From Bursaphelenchus xylophilus (Eukaryota; Nematoda; Chromadorea; Rhabditida; Aphelenchoididae): 64,000 nucleotides of DNA. The number at the start of each line of letters is the position of its first letter. Within the stretch, counting starts at the first letter, position 1. The stretch lies in assembly GCA_904066235.2 (NCBI GenBank), contig CAJFCV020000001.1, positions 124,001 through 188,000 of the forward strand, in the 5' to 3' direction. The position numbers and the translations under genes were made by a program. Below are positions 35,111 through 45,258 of the stretch, one piece after another. The notes beneath the pieces were generated by a model, which saw only the letters and a program-made list of their open reading frames with translations, did not search any database and was not told where the DNA came from.

Positions 35111-35205
35111 ACAGTGAGGGACGTGATCCAGTGGCAAAAAACGTCCCATTTTGCATCCAGGAAGGAACCAAATTGTCGCAAAATACCTCCCTTCCAAACT
35201 GACCT
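35111..35205. repeat. Family C fold-back repeat, half copy
   Basis: It contains CAGTGAGGGACGTGATCCAG, then the GGCAAAAAACGTCCCATTTT and GCAAAATACCTCCCTTCC blocks. Only the left arm is present. The rest of 34.71-35.53 kb shows no gene. Confidence 0.65.
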
Positions 35206-35537
35206 TCCTTCAATTCACGTCGCGGTCGATGGCGGCGGAACACCAATTTCCTTTCGGGTTTCGTGGCGATACGTGGCGACGGGTCGAGTTCTGTTGCGGG
35301 GGCCGTGGCCTCGCTGACGCCTACAGCCTCACGCCTGAACGAAGAGTGATTCATATTTGGATGTTTCCTAAAATGGAGTTTACTGCTCATTTTGCTCCCA
35401 TATGCGGTCTGTTCAACGAAATTCATCAAGACTTGAACTGCAAGCCAAAAGCTCAACACCTTCGTGTTTGCACACCTGAAAGGTTATTTGCACTCTCATA
35501 CTATTATAGAAATAGACACTACCATAAACAGGATTGG

Positions 35538-35651
35538 CATATATAATACGATTGAATCAGCCAATTATCACCTCATCGACTTCATTCAAGTCTTGTATTA
35601 CTCACGGTAAGTGTTGCAGGTGTTAAGACATGACCTATTAATCCTTTCAGA
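35538..35651 (+). promoter_or_regulatory. Candidate promoter and 5' UTR intron of the small secreted protein
   Basis: A TATA-like run (CATATATAATAC, about 35538-35549) is followed by a GTAAGT donor at about 35608 and an acceptor (ATCCTTTCAG) at 35650, five bases before the ATG. This can be read as a cis-spliced 5' UTR intron or, from the acceptor alone, as a spliced-leader site. Confidence 0.35.
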
Positions 35652-35654
35652 GCC

Positions 35655-35975
35655 ATGAACTCTCAACTTCTTGTTCTTTTCGTCGTCATCGGCCTCGTTG
35701 TCGCGGGACCTATTGATAACGTCCTCAGCAAACTAAATCCGAGTCAAAAAAACCAGCTAAAACAATTGGTGAAGGACTCTCAAGGCAAACCTCGAGCCCA
35801 GGTTCGTGAGGGATTCCAAGATTTCTTCAATGGAATGGGCGACGAATTTAGAGAATCGTTAAAGAAGGACCTGGCTTTCCTTGATGAACTGACAAACGAT
35901 CTCCTCGAGAAGGGCAGGAGATTAATTCCGGACAACCAAGATCAAGAAGATCAAGATCAAGAAGACTTCCAATAA
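35655..35975 (+). CDS. Small secreted helical protein
   Basis: Single coding exon, 106 residues. The signal peptide is MNSQLLVLFVVIGLVVAG, probably cleaved before PIDN. The mature part is charged and predicted helical: NPSQKNQLKQLVKDSQGK, FQDFFNGMGDEFRESLKKDL, then an acidic tail with a repeated DQED. It has no cysteines. The KLNPSQKNQL start resembles KLSADEKTKL in the DUF148-like protein at 52.6-53.4 kb, so it may be a distant SXP/RAL2-type relative; that is an inference from a short stretch. The stop codon overlaps AATAAA, so the 3' UTR is very short. Confidence 0.75.
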   Translation: MNSQLLVLFVVIGLVVAGPIDNVLSKLNPSQKNQLKQLVKDSQGKPRAQVREGFQDFFNGMGDEFRESLKKDLAFLDELTNDLLEKGRRLIPDNQDQEDQDQEDFQ

Positions 35976-36279
35976 ATGAAAATCCTTTTGTCACCGTCGC
36001 CATAATGATTTGTTACAAATGAAGTTTTCGTAATTTTAAGAGACTGGGAGGACATTGCGGAACGGGATACAGTGGTCCAACGTATTTGCAATGTATCAAA
36101 AAAGTTTATTCCCAGCCAACTGTAAAATACTCTTATTTTAACAAAAATTTGATAAAAAAATTGGGCACCGGTAAAAAAATAAGACAACCTCAATTAACCC
36201 AAAAATGAAAGGTCATAGAAAAAATTTTGGATGCGGCCATCAAATTCTTTCCATCATTTCTCGCTTATTTTCTATCGAA

Positions 36280-38051
36280 ATGCGGCGGTTGATTGTCATT
36301 TTGTGGCCATGTCTTCTCTCCTCGGCAATTAATGCGATCCAAATTGAAGAAGGCGAGATAAAAAATTTCATTGAGGTCTTTGTTAAGTCGCGTGGGTGAG
36401 TTGCGTTCGGAAAAATTTTTGACTTTTTTCAGCAATGACAGTAACGGAGAGTTGTATTTCGCCCTCACTAGTAAGCTTTTTTTTAATTTTTCCGAAGCGG
36501 CCAGGCCGGCCCAGGGCTTTTCAAATCTGCTCAGGCCCGGCCCAGCCCGATTGCCACCTTTAGTTACAATATATGAAGCTTTACCAATTCTACATATTAT
36601 TATGTTTTCAGCCTACAACGAGTCTCTCTCCGTCTTCCAAACGCAGGAATTGGTAGAGGTGCGAGGAGGAGAGATAGTCAACACGGTTTTAAAATTGGCC
36701 CCATTCGGCGATTCTTATCAAATCCATTCATTCGTTCACTTAAGCGAAACATCCATCACAATCTACTCGAATAATCCGTAGTAAGTAAAAAGTAATTCTT
36801 CCGGGCTAATTAGAAAACTTGAAGGAAATCAAAATTTGGGAAATTACCTTTATTTTTTTACGGCAAAGTTAATAAAGATGGCATCTTTGTAGCTTCGATT
36901 TGAGCCTTCACCCGAGGATTAAAATGCCGAGGACTGGCTAAAAACGATGAGTTAGTCAAGACTAGGGTACAGCTAGGACGTTAAACCCACCGATTTTTTA
37001 AATTTTCAGCGAGAAGAATATCTCTCGACGCTTTGATCAACCGTCCCCCCAGTCATTCACCTACCGGAATTTGATCTTCGTGGACAACCTGAAATTTTAC
37101 AAATCGCAGGATATTCAGTTGGAAAACTTCAATTACTATTTATATGACATTGACTCCAACGTGGAATTGCCGGGGTATTTTCCGGATAATAAAACGTTGG
37201 GAAGAATTCCAACCGAATGCTTCGATCGGGAAAAAATCGTAAGTGTAGAAATTACGCGCGGCAGTTAGGGTCAACACAAAATCGATGGTAGGGGGCGTAG
37301 GGCAGGCGGATGCCCAAAAAAGGTTGTAGGAAGTACCTACGAGGCCTGGAAAAGGTGTTGGATGGTTGGCAGGCGCTAGGCGAAGGTTCGGCGGAGACTT
37401 GGCGAAGACATGCAATATCTCCAATTTTGCTAGTTTAAGCTGTTACTAACCTTAGTTTTCTGTACCTCAAGTTACTATTATAAAAGACCAAAATTTGAGG
37501 CGAAAAACGAAGATCCGTAACTTTTATCTAGACATTATTGAGTACATGTAAAATACCTCAAAATAGGCGGTAATCTGTCCTAGAAACTGATCCATCTTAT
37601 ATATAGTATACATATATACGCATAACAATAACATATGTATATAAGTTTATTTTTTAGACCTGTGGAATCGACAGAGACACTGGAGAGCTCGAAATATTCG
37701 ATGAATCCGAGGGAAAGACTTCCTACATGTACCGAGCCTTCAATTTCTCGGTTCCATGGGAATGCAGCAAACGCTTTTGCAATTTTACAAATTTGCTAAC
37801 GTCAGTTCCTTTTTTTTATTTTTTTCTAATTTTTATTTTTTTTCAGTGGCGAAGAATACGAGATTCCCTCCGACTTGAAGACGTTTGTCGGCGGCGCACC
37901 AGGAGAAAGAATCGCCATGGTCCCATTGCTGACCATCCAGTCCCCTCTGGTGGTTGAACAATTAAAACGCTATGGGAACTCGGCCGCTGGAATTGAAGGA
38001 TTCTGGTTTACACTCGTCTTGGTTTATTTTTTGAAATATATGTTTGAGTAG
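36280..38051 (+). CDS. Secreted surface protein with ZP-C-like half, paralogue 1
   Basis: Exons: 36280-36395, 36433-36470, 36612-36780, 37010-37238, 37658-37800 and 37847-38051 (299 residues; phases agree). A signal peptide (MRRLIVILWPCLLSSAINA) starts the protein. The third exon donor (GTAAGT at 36781) leaves TA, which the next exon completes to Tyr; read unspliced this would be a stop. The C-terminal half has CFDREKITCGIDRDTG and YMYRAFNFSVPWECSKRFC, a spacing like cysteines 5-8 of a ZP domain (CF..., CG.D..., AF.F....C....C), though divergent. It ends in a hydrophobic stretch (FWFTLVLVYFLKYMF), either a membrane segment or a GPI signal. A tandem paralogue with the same exon plan follows. 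Function is not known; an extracellular matrix role is inferred. Confidence 0.75.
36500..36555. repeat. GGCCCGG-type GC-rich fragment in an intron
   Basis: CAGGCCGGCCCAGG and CAGGCCCGGCCCAGCCCG are short copies of the GC-rich arms of the hAT-like elements at 43.8 and 63.4 kb. They lie between exons 2 and 3 of paralogue 1. Confidence 0.5.
37270..37610. mobile_element. Family A MITE, truncated, in intron of paralogue 1
   Basis: It lacks the terminal GACTTTTCGGG block but has the internal GGTTGTAGGAAGTACCTACG and AAGATCCGTAACTTTTATC blocks. Confidence 0.65.
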
Positions 38052-38189
38052 ATGGCATAAAAATTAAAAAGAAAAAACTTTATTTTTGCTTACAACGGAG
38101 AGCACTTTATGTGTAAACCGACTTTGTTTGGGACATTATTAGATTGAAAGCGCAACCTTTCATTTGGCGTTTGATTATCTAAACAAAGG

Positions 38190-38515
38190 AGCTTACTCCG
38201 TGTTCACACCGGAGAATAGGTCGCTCATAACCGAGCTCACGACCTAAGTCATGTCAAAGGTCAAGAAGGTTGCCTAAAATTACCCGAAAAATGCTTGACT
38301 ATGGCATTCAAGGCCCTTTTTTTAGGTCAGCTCATCACCAAGCCCACGACCAAGGCCGTGGCTATAATCAATGTGGTTGTGACCTAACCTAACTGATATG
38401 CCAATGCTGTCTGCGACACCTAACTAGTAGCATTATTCAGACGATTTTTGACATTAATTGTGACCCAGGTCACGCCCTAGGTTGTGAGTTCGGTGGCAAC
38501 CGAGCATAAAAAAGT
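38190..38515. repeat. Imperfect palindrome between the two paralogues
   Basis: CCGAGCTCACGACCTAAGTC near 38228 pairs with the complement of the segment near 38470-38500 (GTCACGCCCTAGGTTGTGAG). The rest of 38.05-39.09 kb contains no gene that I can support. One variant of the CATCGTATAAAATGTCGC phrase lies at 38720. Confidence 0.4.
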
Positions 38516-39090
38516 GTCTTGGCTATCATAATCAAGGACCGGGACTATAGCCGCGAAAATCGGCTTCAAAGTTTGGACGAAAGTCAACGTATAGGGATCC
38601 CGGAAAAGCAGCCATAAAATTTGTGAAGTAGCAGATAGTGCCTCGCTTTTTGCGCGCATCTAACTAGCCAAAGTCGATCTTCACATAAAGTGCATCCTTG
38701 TAAGTACACATTTACTTTTTATCGTACAAAATGTCGCTTTTTTTGAAATCCTAGGAAAAACGGCTGATTTTGGGTTCAGCCTAAAACAAAATATAATATT
38801 TTTTGCTTCTGTCTGTGAAATAGAACATAAAAGTTGGCCCTGGTTGCCATGTCTGACCCAAAAAATGAAAAGTCAATGCAAACTGCGCCCAAGAAATTAG
38901 GTACGCGCGTAAAAAGCAGCTCAAGCCTAAGCGCTAGTCCAGGCATGGGCTAAGTCAAACTAAGCTGAACCTAGCCATCTTTTCATTCGCTAAAGTCTCC
39001 TCCGCAGCTCATTTTCCCATGGTTTTTGATGTTGTGGCCAATCCGGAGAGCCTTTACCAAAACGTTTATTTCTACCAAACTTCCGAACGA

Positions 39091-42000
39091 ATGCGGTGGT
39101 TTCACGCGCTATTAGGCCTCCTCCTTGTGCCTACGATGTCCGATGGAAGAGTAATCAAAGAAGGAGAAGTCGCGCATTACATTGAGGTATTTGCATACCA
39201 CCGTGCCGAGTAGGTTTTTGCAGGAATGTCGGTCCTTCCGCGAGTCGTCTGACTGAAACAGGCGACGGGCACTGTGAGAAAGTGAAGTTTGCTTTGCACA
39301 GTAAAAACGCCAAAAATCACTCCGGCGACTTCATGGACGAACTGTCAGTCTGTCGGGAAAATAATAGGCACTCTGTCGCATCCAAAGTCGCATCGCCGCG
39401 GAGAAAGTGAATGACAAAAACAAACTGCTTTTCACGGAAAAAATCCTTTTTCTGGCCCCGCGCTTTGCAGCTTGCGCCCTGGTTTCCCTGCAGACTGCGA
39501 ATAAAAATAGGAAACAGCCTAATCGCTAAACTAAGCCTAAGGCTACGCCTAACCTGATATTCCTTGCAACCGGAATTGTTCGGGCGCAAACTGCAAAACC
39601 TTCGCCGGGGCCAGAAAAAGGAAGTTTTACACTTTTCACTTCAGCGACGCGATTCGTCCAGTGCTCATTATTTTCCCCATAAACTGCTATTATTAGGTGC
39701 TATTTTGTAGTACTAGCAAAGTTATGGCCAAAAATTTGTCTTTTTTGAGCGTCCCACTCTTGTGACTTTGAAACTTTTAAATCGACACAGTTTCAGGCAA
39801 GATGACAGAATACAGTTTGCAATAACCAGTAAGTTTGTTGATGCTTTTTTGGTGGCCTTGCGGGCAGTTTTTGGTAAAAACCCGGTTTTTGTGACAAGGA
39901 AAGTACTTCTGTGTTATCGAATTAGAGACATACATTGAAGACTTTGCAATTTTTTTCTGATTCAGAATATCTAGAAATTAACTGTGGAATTTTGGTTTGT
40001 AAGGGTGAAAAAGTCCTCAGAACTTTTCTCGCAATACCACGCAAATACTTTATGTCTCGACCTGTAACTCCATACCCCATAGAAAACTTTCCTTGTGAAT
40101 AAAGTTCAAGGACCGAAAAAAGTTGCAACTTTTTCGTTTTGATGTCATCGAATTTATTTGCAGCTTTCAACGAGCCCCTTGAAATCATTGCCCATGTGAA
40201 GGGTCGCGTCGATGAAAACATGACAATTATTCCGGAATTTAGATTGTCGCCACTCGGAGATGCCTTTCAAATCCATTCCTTTGTCAGATTCGCAGCAAAA
40301 GCGACCCAAATCATATCGGAAAATAAATAGTAGGTTTGGGGGGTACAAAAAATTTGGGGGAAACATTGTCCTGTGCGGAAATTATTGGGAATTTCGCACA
40401 GTGTAGAAGTTATATCAGCTTCAAAATTTGTACGGTGCAAAAATTTAAATATGTTTTTCGCACTGTGCAAAAAATATTAATTTTCGCACCGTGCAAAAAA
40501 ATATTTTAATTTTCGCACTGTGCAAAAAAATATATTTAAATTTTTGCACTGGGCAAAAAAAAAATGTTTTAATTTTCGCACTGTGCAAAAAAATATATTT
40601 AAATTTTTGCACTGTGCAAAAAAAAAATATTTTAATTTTCGCACTGTGCAAAAAAATTTATTTTAATCTTTGCACTGTGCAAAAAAAATATTTTAATTTT
40701 TGCACCGTGCAAAAAAATAGGGGCTTTGGTAGTTCAGCCCCCCACGAAAGGTAGTTCAAACCCCCACTGTTTTGTCCATTTCACACCCCCATAATTAAAA
40801 AATTATAATAATACAAAAAATGCAAATTAGAGTAAAATGACCCACGGCGTTTTAGCTCAAACCCCCAGTTACCGTCCAAATTCGTTCTTGTGGTTCAGGC
40901 AACGATGATCGTAGCCGAGAGAACCCAATCCCGAGTAGGCGCTTCAGATTAGAGGGGGTTTATACTGGGTCAAGGGGGGCTGAACTGAACTGGGGGTTGT
41001 ACTACCTTAGCCCCAAAAAATATATTTCAATTTTCGCACTGTGCAAAAAAATTTAATTTTACCGTAATATTTTTTCAATTCTCGAAAAAAAATTTCTGGT
41101 TTATTTCAGCGAGCCCTCAATTGCGACAAACCTTGAAAACACCCCCGATTTCCAACAATCCTTCACCTACCGGAATCTGGTCTTCAAACGCGGCCGGTTG
41201 TTCACGTCGCAACAAATGCAAAGCAGCTCCAACCCCAAGCCTTTCGTCTTCTCAATTGACGAGAATGAAGCGTTCCCTGGCTATTTCCCCGAAAACAACA
41301 CCCTGCTCACGATTTTCGGGCATTGTTTTGAAAGCAATGTGGTGAGTTTTGCATAATATTTTGAACTGGAATGGGAAAATGAAAAGTGTTTGAACAGTAT
41401 TACAGTGAGGGACATGAGCCAATGGCAAAACACGTACCATTTTGCATCCAGGAAGTATCACAAAATGTAGCAAAATACCTCCATCTCCAACTAATAAACT
41501 CACAGGGGAAGTACTGCAAGTGCGACGCTCAGATTTTGATGAAACTTGGCACAAATTTAAAACAATTTTTTCTAAGATATATGCGAGAATCCTATCTCGC
41601 GCTTTGCAGAAACAACCGAGATTTTTAGATCGAAAGGCGGCCAAAATTTAGGACTTTTTGCCGAATTTCGTCACGAAAAGTTTCATGCCTATTTCTACCG
41701 TAAAAGATAATGTTTCTACAAAAAATCTAAATTTTCCGCACAAAGCTGCCAAAGTTATGGCTAAAAAGCGCTTTTCTCTCTGACCGCTCTCCACGTTTAG
41801 CGTGCTTTCTCGGCGGCAAAAATCATACGATATCTCGGCGGCACCCTCAAAGCGCGAGCTAAAACTTTCAGGAATTGATATTTCGTCCATGCCCGACGTG
41901 TGCGCAAAATTTAAAGAAAATCTGAGCGTCGCACTTGGAGTACTTGCCCTGTCAGTTGTGAAGGGCGCGCGCTTTCCCTCACAAAAAGAGCAGGCGCGCT

Positions 42001-42406
42001 TTTGATTTATTCTCATTTTTTCAGACCTGTGGAATCGACCGAGACACTGGAATTCTCGAAATGTTCAACCAATCCGGGCTAAATCAGACCTCCTACATGT
42101 ATCGAGCCTTCAACTTCTCGGTTCCATGGGAATGCGGCGAACGTTTCTGCATTTTTACCAATTTGATGACGTCAGTTTTCTTTCTTTATTTTATTTTTTT
42201 TCAGGGGTGAACACTACGAAATTCCCTCCGATTTGCGGACCTTTTCCGGCGAGCATAAAGGCCGAAGACTGGCTTTGGTACCCTTGTTGACAATCGAGTC
42301 CCCACTTGTTATCGACCAGTTGAATTTACAAGGAAGTTCGTCGCCAAATCCGGGAAACGCGTGGAATTTTGTGGTTGCTGTGGGATTGGTTTTGGGTTTT
42401 CTTTGA
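39091..42406 (+). CDS. Secreted surface protein with ZP-C-like half, paralogue 2, GPI-type tail
   Basis: Exons: 39091-39209, 39797-39828, 40164-40329, 41110-41341, 42025-42170 and 42205-42406 (298 residues; phases agree and match paralogue 1 exon for exon). The signal peptide is MRWFHALLGLLLVPTMSDG. Shared blocks with paralogue 1: SFTYRNL.F, PGYFP.N.TL, TCGIDRDTG, SYMYRAFNFSVPWEC, RFC.FTNL, YEIPSDL.TF and PLLTI.SPLVV. The C-terminus (SSSPNPGNAWNFVVAVGLVLGFL split as a small-residue site plus a hydrophobic end) fits a GPI-attachment signal. Exon 2 is only 32 bases. The donor GTAGGT at 39210 lies over a TAG that would otherwise stop the frame. Introns hold family B, C and E repeats and a GCACTGTGC tandem array. 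Confidence 0.75.
39342..39690. repeat. Family E repeat, long copy, in intron of paralogue 2
   Basis: It starts CAGTCTGTCGGGAAAATAAT and ends CTCATTATTTTCCCCATAAA. An internal inverted pair (GAAAAAATCCTTTTTCTGGC and GGGGCCAGAAAAAGGAAG) suggests an insertion within the repeat. Confidence 0.65.
40430..40720. repeat. Tandem array of GCACTGTGC-containing units
   Basis: About seven units have the core TTCGCACTGTGCAAAAAA or TTTGCACTGTGCAAAAAA, spaced every 30-45 bases, with one stray unit at about 41034. GCACTGTGC is nearly self-complementary. The array lies in the intron between exons 3 and 4 of paralogue 2. Open frames across it on both strands are repeat translation and not genes. Confidence 0.85.
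41402..41960. mobile_element. Family C half copy followed by a complete family B MITE
   Basis: 41402-41500 is the family C left arm. 41510-41952 is the best-preserved family B copy, with ends AAGTACTGCAAGTGCGACGC and GCGTCGCACTTGGAGTACTT. It lies in the intron between exons 4 and 5 of paralogue 2. Confidence 0.8.
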
Positions 42407-42828
42407 AAATTTTGTCATGAAAGATAAATATTTTATCGTATTTGATGTGTGATTTTTGAAAAAAAAAGTTGGCCAAACCTTTCTAACGATTACTTTTACA
42501 AAAAATTTTCTTTAAAATTCCAAATCGCCCTCAGCAAATTTCCTCTACGATTTTTTTGGGTTTTGGTTTCAATTTTTTTTCATCAAAAAAAAGTCCGAGG
42601 TTTTTGCGTACTTTCTGTCGCACCCTGAAAAAAATAATTTGTCGCTGCGAAAAATGGGAATCGCGCGCGACATAAGGCAAAAAAGAAACGAAAATACGCC
42701 GTGCAAAATGTGTCTCTGGGTTGAATGCGCAATGCAAGGCATTTTTTTTGCAGTGACGCCCCTATCTGCATTGTGAAATATTATCGCGACTTTTTGTCTA
42801 GGGTAGGATATAAGATGGAAAAAGATTT

Positions 42829-42900
42829 GGGCTGAGCCGGGGATCGATCCCGGGACCTCTCGCACCCTAAGCGAGAATCATACCACTAGACCACTCAGCC
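42829..42900 (-). tRNA. tRNA-Pro(AGG), copy 1
   Basis: The 72-base cloverleaf reads on the minus strand. The acceptor stem GGCTGAG pairs with CTCAGCC. The anticodon stem-loop is CTCGC-TTAGGGT-GCGAG with anticodon AGG. The T stem CCGGG/CCCGG encloses the loop ATCGATC. The sequence closely follows the eukaryotic tRNA-Pro plan, but loop position 54 is A and not the usual T. A run of T on the minus strand downstream (TTT or TTTTT) fits a Pol III terminator. It is one of seven copies in the same orientation. Confidence 0.9.
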
Positions 42901-43017
42901 ACGCGACGGAATTCTCCCGAAAATTGATGACTATTCACATCCATTATATGAAATAAAAAAAGCAAAAAACAGAAAAGGGATTCATTTATACAAAAGTTTA
43001 TACAAAAGGAAAAACTT

Positions 43018-43089
43018 GGGCTGAGCCGGGGATCGATCCCGGGACCTCTCGCACCCTAAGCGAGAATCATACCACTAGACCACTCAGCC
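43018..43089 (-). tRNA. tRNA-Pro(AGG), copy 2
   Basis: Identical by eye to copy 1 across all 72 bases. AAGTTTTTCC follows its 3' end on the minus strand and can terminate Pol III. Confidence 0.9.
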
Positions 43090-43201
43090 ACGCGATAAAA
43101 TCCTCTCGAAAATTCTTGATTCTTCATAGCCATTATAGAAAATGAAAAAAATGAAACTCCGAAAACGAAGAAACATTCTGCATGTACAAAAGATAAAACT
43201 T

Positions 43202-43273
43202 GGGCTGAGCCGGGGATCGATCCCGGGACCTCTCGCACCCTAAGCGAGAATCATACCACTAGACCACTCAGCC
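43202..43273 (-). tRNA. tRNA-Pro(AGG), copy 3
   Basis: Identical by eye to copy 1. The spacer after it ends AAGTTTTATC, a weaker T run. Confidence 0.9.
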
Positions 43274-43389
43274 ACGCGACAAAAACCTCCCGAAAATTTA
43301 CAATTATTTACGTCCATTATATATATGTAAAAAACTAAAAAAAATCCAAAACAGAAAAAGGGATTCTGTATGTACAAAAGGAAAAACTT

Positions 43390-43461
43390 GGGCTGAGCCG
43401 GGGATCGATCCCGGGACCTCTCGCACCCTAAGCGAGAATCATACCACTAGACCACTCAGCC
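43390..43461 (-). tRNA. tRNA-Pro(AGG), copy 4
   Basis: Identical by eye to copy 1 and followed by AAGTTTTTCC on the minus strand. Confidence 0.9.
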
Positions 43462-43574
43462 ACGCGACGAAATTCTCTCAAAAATTGATGATTTTCACAT
43501 CCGTTATACGCACAATACAAAAAAAAAATCAAAAAACAGAAAAAAATATTCTGCTTGTACAAAAGGAAAAACTT

Positions 43575-43646
43575 GGGCTGAGCCGGGGATCGATCCCGGG
43601 ACCTCTCGCACCCTAAGCGAGAATCATACCACTAGACCACTCAGCC
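43575..43646 (-). tRNA. tRNA-Pro(AGG), copy 5
   Basis: Identical by eye to copy 1 and followed by AAGTTTTTCC. Its upstream spacer (43650-43760) is nearly the same as the spacer at 43090-43200, so the array grew by duplication of tRNA-plus-spacer units. Confidence 0.9.
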
Positions 43647-43760
43647 ACGCGATAAAATCCTCTCGAAAATTGTTGATTCTTCATAGCCATTATAGAAAAT
43701 GAAAAAAAAATGAAACTCCGAAAACGAAGAAACATTCTGCATGTACAAAAGATAAAACTT

Positions 43761-43770
43761 GGGCTGAGCC
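43761..43770 (-). pseudogene. Stub of a tRNA-Pro copy cut by a hAT-like element
   Basis: Only GGGCTGAGCC, the 3' acceptor end on the minus strand, remains before the GC-rich element starts. The normal spacer precedes it on the low-coordinate side. Confidence 0.7.
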
Positions 43771-44486
43771 TAGACTTGGCTCTCGGGCCGGCCCGCGGGC
43801 CGGAAGAGGTCGGCCCGGCCCGGCCCGTTTCAATTTTTCTTCGGCCCGGCCCGGCCCAGCCCGCAGCCCGGCCCGGGCCGGCCCGAAAATTGAGAAGAAG
43901 TAAAAAACCTTAATTCGCTATTAGATATGACATATTTTTCTTTACTATAACAACTCACAGTACATTTTTAAAGCAAAAAATTACTTACCAACGCATTGCC
44001 TTTTTAAAATTAATCAAAAAATTCCCGAGATCCGTTTTCAGACTATTAAAAATTGCCCCAAGACCAATTTTACAGATTCAGCAAGGGTGGAACCACGTTT
44101 AACAAGGTTTTCAACTTCAAGATGATAGTGTTGCTTCACACGACTTCTTAATTGTGTTTTTAAGGATGTCGGTTACGTTTATTTTGAGTTTTTGTTCAAA
44201 AAATTACTACAAACACTAGTATACATTAGTACTTAATAGATTTTACTAGTAAAATTACTTATTATTAGCAATTTTTCAGTACTTCCGTGCTTTATTTTTA
44301 TAAAATTACGCTTACTGTGAGAAAAATATAAACCCCATTCTTGGCTTTGCGTTTTAATTTTATTGGCAACCCAACTTTTCGCTTTGAAATTCAGAATTTT
44401 AATTTTGCCGGGCCGGCCCGGGCCGAAAGTTGCGGCCCGGCCCGCGGGCCGGAACAGGTCGGCCCGGCCCGGCCCGTTTCAATTTT
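43770..44486. mobile_element. hAT-like non-autonomous element with GGCCCGG arms
   Basis: It begins CTAGACTTGGC, followed by a GC-rich arm built of GGCCCGG repeats. An AT-rich interior contains, on the minus strand, a stretch readable as KTQLRSRVKQHYHLEVE, which resembles the end of a BED-type zinc finger. A second GC-rich arm (44405-44480) follows. 43975-44485 is almost identical to 62964-63485, which extends to the opposite terminus ending CATGTCTAG. The paired CTAGACTTGGC and GCC-ATGTCTAG ends and the BED-like remnant suggest a hAT origin. Confidence 0.6.
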
Positions 44487-44594
44487 GCTTTGGCGGTTTT
44501 TTATGAAATCTGGGTTTTGCCCGGAAAAAAAAGGAAAAAATAAGCTTTTTCGATAAAATTTTTCATTTTTTCGAATGTACAAAAGGAAAAATTT

Positions 44595-44666
44595 GGGCTG
44601 AGCCGGGGATCGATCCCGGGACCTCTCGCACCCTAAGCGAGAATCATACCACTAGACCACTCAGCC
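44595..44666 (-). tRNA. tRNA-Pro(AGG), copy 6
   Basis: Identical by eye to copy 1. It lies on the far side of the hAT-like insertion and is followed on the minus strand by CAAATTTTTCC. Confidence 0.9.
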
Positions 44667-44786
44667 ACGCGACGAAATTATCTTGGAAATCGATGACTTT
44701 TCACGTGCATTGTGTGTAAAACACTAATAAAAAATAAATCCCAAAAACAGAAAAAAGATATTCTGCTTGCACAAAAGGAAAAACTT

Positions 44787-44858
44787 GGGCTGAGCCGGGG
44801 ATCGATCCCGGGACCTCTCGCACCCTAAGCGAGAATCATACCACTAGACCACTCAGCC
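44787..44858 (-). tRNA. tRNA-Pro(AGG), copy 7
   Basis: Identical by eye to copy 1. It is the first copy in transcription order on the minus strand. Upstream of it (to 45258) I see no further copies and no gene. Confidence 0.9.
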
Positions 44859-45258
44859 ACACGTCGTAATCTTATCGAAAATTGATGACTCTTCAATCGC
44901 TCAATCTTTTTCGTAATACATAATAAAATGAGGATTTTTGAACGATTTGAACACGAAAAATTGTTTGCAAAACAACGTATAATTTTCAATCTTTTTTCTT
45001 TTCTTATACAATTTGACAAATACCATCACTTTGCGAGTAGTTTTGTCCAGAAAACAACATGCCCGTTCTATTCTTGATATCCAATATAAAAAATAAAAAA
45101 AAACTCCAAAAACATAATTTTAGTAAGTTTATAAAACCACCAAAAATCATTGTCAAATATATCTGCAAAAGTTATTGTAAAAGTAATCAAGAAGCAGTGA
45201 TCCGTATAGCTGTTTGGGAATACATGTTTTACCCGTCAAAGTCTCCGTGATGTGGTTC

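Noticed and set aside
40445..40754. Open frames on both strands with regular FALCKK or CTVQKK repeats
   Set aside because: They are translations of the GCACTGTGC tandem array and not protein-coding.
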